This document shows positions 6,491 through 9,515 of a DNA stretch of 9,515 bases, one piece after another; positions within the stretch are counted from its first letter, which is position 1; the number at the start of each line of letters is the position of its first letter. The DNA is from Phytoactinopolyspora endophytica. Lineage in GTDB: Bacteria > Actinomycetota > Actinomycetes > Jiangellales > Jiangellaceae. The stretch lies in NCBI RefSeq assembly GCF_004138495.1, contig NZ_ML142874.1, forward strand, positions 52,224 to 61,738, read 5' to 3'. The notes beneath the pieces were generated by a model. That model did no database searches, was not told the DNA's origin, and saw only the letters and a program-made list of their open reading frames with translations. Both the position numbers and the translations under genes were made by a program.

Positions 6491-7744
6491 TCATTGCCCC
6501 ACCGCCTCTGCCGGATTCAGCGGCAAATGTGCCCGCACCTCGAAGCCGCCGCCGGCTCGCGGACCTGCGGTGAGTTCGCCGCCAAGCAGCAGGCAACGCT
6601 CCCGCATCCCTACGATGCCGCGGCCTGTTCCGGCCGCGCTATTGGACCGGCGGGCAATCGGCGCCCCAGCCTCTGCGCCGGCGTTGCGTTCGTCTTCGCG
6701 CCCGCCCGCGTGTCCGCCGTCGTCGGCGACGTGGATCTCCAACACATCTGACCGGCACTCGACCCCCACCGTGATCCGCGCCCCGGGCGCGTGCCGGATC
6801 GCGTTGGTGATCGACTCCTGCAGAATTCGGTATGCGGTACGGTCGACGGCCACCGGTAGGTCCGGTGCGATTGGCCCTACTTCCACCTTGACGTCAAGTT
6901 CGGCTTCGCGCGCCATGGCGGCGAGCTCGTCGAGCTGGTTCAATCCCTGTTCCCGGGTGGGCTCGTCACCCGATCCCCGAAGCACGCCGAGGATGACCCG
7001 CATCTCATGCAGCGCTTGCGAGCTGGTCTGCTCGATGGTGACCAGCGTATCGCGAGCGCGCTCAGGCCGCTTGTCCAGCACATGCGCGGTAACTCCGGCC
7101 TGTACGTTGATGATGGCGATGGCGTGCGCGACCGTGTCGTGAACATCGCGAGCTATCCTCAGCCGCTCGGCGTCCACCCGTCGTCGGGCCTCTTCTTCCC
7201 GCGTCCGCTCGGCATGCTCCGCGCGCTGCTGAGCTTCGGCCGCGATCACCCGCCGTGACCGGATGGACTCGCCAAGAGCGGCCGCCATGGTGGACGCTCC
7301 GATCCGGAAGAACACCCAGCCGAGGGCCTCCCTCGGCTCGACATCGGCACCCACGATGAGCCACCACGTCGCGAGCACGGCGATTCCGACCGCCGCGATC
7401 CTTACCGACCTTCGCCCGTCGCCGTACGCCGTCAGGGTGTACAGGGCGATGAAGAGCGCGAGCCAGCCAGGACCGTCGGGGAACTCAGCCGAGAAGTACA
7501 CCACGCTCATCACGGCCGTCGTCGCGAACACGGCCACCGGCCAGCGGCGTCGGAAGACCAGGACCGCACCGCTGAGAATCAGCAACGCGTACCCGAGATA
7601 GCCGAAGTCGGAAAGCGACCGGAAGTCGATGGTCGAGTTGGACGACGACGCGGCGGTGCCCTGCACCTGCATCACTGTGATGAATGCAGCGAGCAGCACA
7701 TCCTGGACCTGCGCTGGCAAGCGCAGGAGGCCCGGTCGACTCAT
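6491..7744 (-). CDS. Two-component sensor histidine kinase, NarL-system type (HisKA_3)
   Basis: 417 residues from the ATG at 7744. The N-terminal half is hydrophobic, with five or six membrane segments (about 13-29, 47-65, 69-86, 93-107, 112-132, 141-157) and almost no extracellular domain, so the signal is probably sensed in or at the membrane. A charged coiled-coil (about 165-195) leads to the dimerisation/phosphoacceptor motif ARDVHDTVAHAIAI with H202. The ATPase domain has the N-box ILQESITNAIRHAP (N314), DDGG at 341-344 and GTGRGIVGMRERC at 372-384; about 27 residues between the last two make a longish ATP lid. An in-frame GTG at 7825 would add 27 residues, but the -10 element positioned for a leaderless start supports 7744. 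It probably autophosphorylates H202 and passes the phosphate to D74 of the regulator encoded downstream. Confidence 0.92.
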   Translation of the reverse strand: MSRPGLLRLPAQVQDVLLAAFITVMQVQGTAASSSNSTIDFRSLSDFGYLGYALLILSGAVLVFRRRWPVAVFATTAVMSVVYFSAEFPDGPGWLALFIALYTLTAYGDGRRSVRIAAVGIAVLATWWLIVGADVEPREALGWVFFRIGASTMAAALGESIRSRRVIAAEAQQRAEHAERTREEEARRRVDAERLRIARDVHDTVAHAIAIINVQAGVTAHVLDKRPERARDTLVTIEQTSSQALHEMRVILGVLRGSGDEPTREQGLNQLDELAAMAREAELDVKVEVGPIAPDLPVAVDRTAYRILQESITNAIRHAPGARITVGVECRSDVLEIHVADDGGHAGGREDERNAGAEAGAPIARRSNSAAGTGRGIVGMRERCLLLGGELTAGPRAGGGFEVRAHLPLNPAEAVGQ

Positions 7745-7750
7745 TCGGCG

Positions 7751-7756
7751 ATCATA
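7751..7756 (-). promoter_or_regulatory. -10 element of a probable leaderless promoter (kinase-regulator operon)
   Basis: On the minus strand TATGAT is followed by exactly 6 nt (CGCCGA) and then the ATG at 7744, which would make the A of the start codon the first transcribed base. Leaderless mRNAs with this spacing are common in actinobacteria. There is no Shine-Dalgarno sequence in front of the ATG, and no clear -35. Confidence 0.6.
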
Positions 7757-7759
7757 GCC

Positions 7760-7771
7760 CCGGCATGCCGG
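7760..7771. promoter_or_regulatory. Perfect 12-bp palindrome, candidate operator
   Basis: CCGGCATGCCGG is fully self-complementary and lies 4 bp upstream of the kinase -10, within the -35/-10 spacer. A regulator bound here would be expected to block the promoter. In such GC-rich DNA short palindromes also arise by chance, so this is a candidate only. Confidence 0.4.
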
Positions 7772-7781
7772 CAGCCGGATC

Positions 7782-7799
7782 CGACAGAGAGCGCTGTCG
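7782..7799. promoter_or_regulatory. Inverted repeat in the divergent promoter region
   Basis: CGACAG (7782-7787) and CTGTCG (7794-7799) are exact inverted copies separated by 6 bp. The position, about 40-55 bp upstream of the kinase start, suits a response regulator dimer site; NarL-type regulators usually bind inverted half-sites. Evidence is positional only. Confidence 0.35.
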
Positions 7800-7939
7800 T
7801 CTACGACGACGGGCGTAGTCGGCACACCGCTGCCCGCGCACAGCTGCGTAGCCGAAGCCGCCCTCTGATCGAAGACGCGACCACCGGCTGGGCGCCACCG
7901 TTATTGATGTCGTTTCACGTACACGCAATTCACGACCTT

Positions 7940-7946
7940 GGGAGAG
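7940..7946 (+). promoter_or_regulatory. Ribosome binding site of the MMPL gene
   Basis: GGGAGAG, with GGGAG ending 6 nt before the ATG at 7951. It supports this start over later in-frame codons such as the ATG at 8059 (residue 37). Confidence 0.75.
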
Positions 7947-7950
7947 AACG

Positions 7951-9515
7951 ATGACCGACATCGCATCCGTCGTCGAGGGCTCGCGAACCGAGCTGCCTCG
8001 GCGAGGACCGTTGGGAAGGCTCGGCGGGTTCGCGTTCCGGCGTCGAGGACGCGTCATCATGGCCTGGGTTGCCGCGGCTGCGCTGGCAGTGGGGTTGTCA
8101 GGCGCATTCGGCGGAGACTTCGCCACCGACTTCTCTGCGCCCGACTCCGACTCCAAGCATGCCCAGGATCTGCTCGAGGACCGGTTCCCGAGCCAGGCCG
8201 GCGACCCCGTCGACATCGTCGCGCACGCCGACGACGGCGTCACCGACCCTCAGGTCCAAGGCGAGATGACCGCGCTGCTCAACGAGCTCAGCGGCCTGCC
8301 GCACGTGGCGAGCGTCGAGAACCCGTACGAGATGCCGGGCAGCGTGTCGGAGGACGGCCAGACCATCGTCGCTCGTCTCTACCTCGACGTCACCAACGCG
8401 AACGATATGCCGGTCGAGGACACCGAGCGGCTGATGGCGGCTGCCGAGTCCGCCGAGCACGACGGCCTGGAGGTCGCGCTGGGCGGGCAGGCCATACAGC
8501 TCGCCGAGGAGAGCGAGGTCGGCTCGGAGATGATCGGCCTGCTCGCGGCGGCGGTGATCCTGCTGCTGACGTTCGGCTCCTTGGTGGCCGCCGGATTGCC
8601 GCTCGCGATGGCGATCAGCGGCCTGGCGGTGAGCGCGAGCCTGGTTGGGTTGCTGGCCGCCTTGGTCGACGTGCCGGACTTCGCGCCCGTACTCGGCATG
8701 ATGCTCGGTATCGCCTTGGGGATCGACTACGCACTGCTGATGGTGACCCGATTCCGGGAGTGGCGGGCGGCCGGTCTGGACCCCGAATCGGCGACAGCAG
8801 CCACACTCGACACGGCAGGACGTGCGGTGCTCGTCGCCGGCGCCACCGTCATGGTGAGCATGCTCGGCCTGTTCGCCATGGGCCTGTCTTTCATGAGCGG
8901 AGCCGCCGTCGTCGCGATGGTGGCGGTCCTGATCGTCATGGCGGCCGCGATCACCCTGTTCCCCGCGCTTCTGGGCTACCTCGGAACCCGCATCGACCGC
9001 CTCCGGCTCCCGCTCGGTAAGCGCAAGCCCGTCCAGGTCACCGACGACGGTCACATGGTGCCGGCCAAGGGTTGGGTGCGATGGAGCGGTCTGGTGAAGA
9101 AGTACCGGATCCCGGCCACCATCGTGAGCACGGTCGGCATGGTGCTGCTCGCGATCCCGTTCCTCGGTGTCTACATGGGCTTCCCCGACGCGGGCAACGA
9201 CCCGGAAGGCTCGTCGACCCGCCGCGCCTACGACATGCAGGCCGAAAGCTTCGGTGAAGGTGCCAACGCGCCGTTGCTCGTGGTGGCGGACCTCTCGCAG
9301 ACCGGCGACGCACCGGCCGGTGGCGACGCGGCGATCCAGCAGCTGCAGGCAGGGCTCGACGCCACGGACGGAGTGGCCGCCGTGTCACCGCCACGGTTGG
9401 ACGAGGCCGGCGAGACCGCGATGATGACGGTCGTGCCCACGACCGGACCGCAGGACGAGGCCACCGAGGATCTGGCACAGACGATCCGCGACGGGGTGAT
9501 CCCGGCCGCGATGTC
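7951..9515 (+). CDS. MMPL-family (RND superfamily) transporter, 3' end cut by window
   Basis: The frame is open from the ATG at 7951 to the window end (521 codons, no stop). A short basic cytoplasmic start leads to TM1 (about 35-53) and the first extracytoplasmic porter domain (about 55-190; ATDFSAPDSDS just after TM1 is typical). A block of membrane helices follows (about 193-345) with the family signature GIDYALLMVTRFRE at 257-270; D259-Y260 are the expected proton-relay pair. After a cytoplasmic linker (about 346-388), TM7 (about 389-408) opens the second half, which ends in the second porter domain. Complete proteins usually have about 700-1000 residues, so roughly one third is missing. 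MMPL proteins use the proton gradient to export lipids, polyketides or drugs; the cargo cannot be told from sequence. Its start faces the kinase gene across 206 bp, so control by that two-component system is likely (inference). Confidence 0.93.
   Translation, partial: MTDIASVVEGSRTELPRRGPLGRLGGFAFRRRGRVIMAWVAAAALAVGLSGAFGGDFATDFSAPDSDSKHAQDLLEDRFPSQAGDPVDIVAHADDGVTDPQVQGEMTALLNELSGLPHVASVENPYEMPGSVSEDGQTIVARLYLDVTNANDMPVEDTERLMAAAESAEHDGLEVALGGQAIQLAEESEVGSEMIGLLAAAVILLLTFGSLVAAGLPLAMAISGLAVSASLVGLLAALVDVPDFAPVLGMMLGIALGIDYALLMVTRFREWRAAGLDPESATAATLDTAGRAVLVAGATVMVSMLGLFAMGLSFMSGAAVVAMVAVLIVMAAAITLFPALLGYLGTRIDRLRLPLGKRKPVQVTDDGHMVPAKGWVRWSGLVKKYRIPATIVSTVGMVLLAIPFLGVYMGFPDAGNDPEGSSTRRAYDMQAESFGEGANAPLLVVADLSQTGDAPAGGDAAIQQLQAGLDATDGVAAVSPPRLDEAGETAMMTVVPTTGPQDEATEDLAQTIRDGVIPAAM

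Larger units (their letters stand above)
7745..7950. other. Divergent intergenic region, kinase operon versus MMPL gene
   Basis: 206 bp holding the kinase -10, a palindrome and an inverted repeat (listed separately). On the MMPL side I see the direct repeat TTCACG at 7914-7919 and 7930-7935 and a -35-like TTGATG at 7904, but no convincing -10 at standard spacing, so the MMPL promoter remains unplaced. Confidence 0.6.

Noticed and set aside
5886..7142. Plus-strand open frame of 418 codons
   Set aside because: Antisense to the regulator and kinase genes, both of which have complete family motifs. It is Ser/Arg-rich and has no recognisable domain.
7938..9054. Plus-strand 360-codon and minus-strand 318-codon open frames
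   Set aside because: Both overlap the MMPL gene in wrong frames. The MMPL frame has membrane helices and GIDYALLMVTRFRE; the others are Arg/Gly- or His/Gln-rich shadows.

Overview
The window is very GC-rich, uses GTG as well as ATG starts, and carries a DUF222/HNH (13E12-type) gene, an MMPL transporter and a perfect actinobacterial-type SOS box. Together these point to a chromosomal segment of a high-GC actinomycete (Actinomycetota). I cannot name the genus from the sequence alone.

Layout, left to right. (1) 1-2045, minus strand: a secreted, membrane-anchored gluzincin-type metallopeptidase with an HELSH motif; its C-terminus is cut by the window edge. (2) 2046-2802: about 750 bp without a convincing gene. 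It holds two families of short spaced direct repeats and then a textbook LexA-controlled promoter: -35 TTGAAT, SOS box TCGAACTATTGTTCGA in the spacer, -10 TAGGCT. A hairpin lies in the presumed 5' leader. (3) 2803-5553, plus strand: a 916-residue DUF222/HNH endonuclease of the 13E12 family. Its DUF222 part is split by a long Asp/Gly-rich insertion, and it carries several 18-bp tandem repeats and a CxCx3CxC tail. (4) 5554-5680: a convergent intergenic region filled with a degenerate ~14-nt repeat array. (5) 5681-7744, minus strand: a NarL-type two-component system, histidine kinase first and response regulator second. The kinase looks leaderless, with a perfect palindrome just upstream of its -10. 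The regulator's start lies inside an 18-bp tandem repeat. (6) 7745-7950: divergent regulatory region. (7) 7951-9515, plus strand: an MMPL/RND-type transporter, cut by the window edge.

How the genes relate: the kinase/regulator pair and the divergent MMPL gene form a familiar sensor-regulator-exporter arrangement, so the pump is the likeliest local target (inference). The HNH gene is a separate unit, probably induced by DNA damage. The most notable signals are the exact SOS promoter in front of a heavily expanded HNH nuclease, and the cluster of short-period repeats spread over that gene, its 3' flank and the start of the neighbouring regulator gene.
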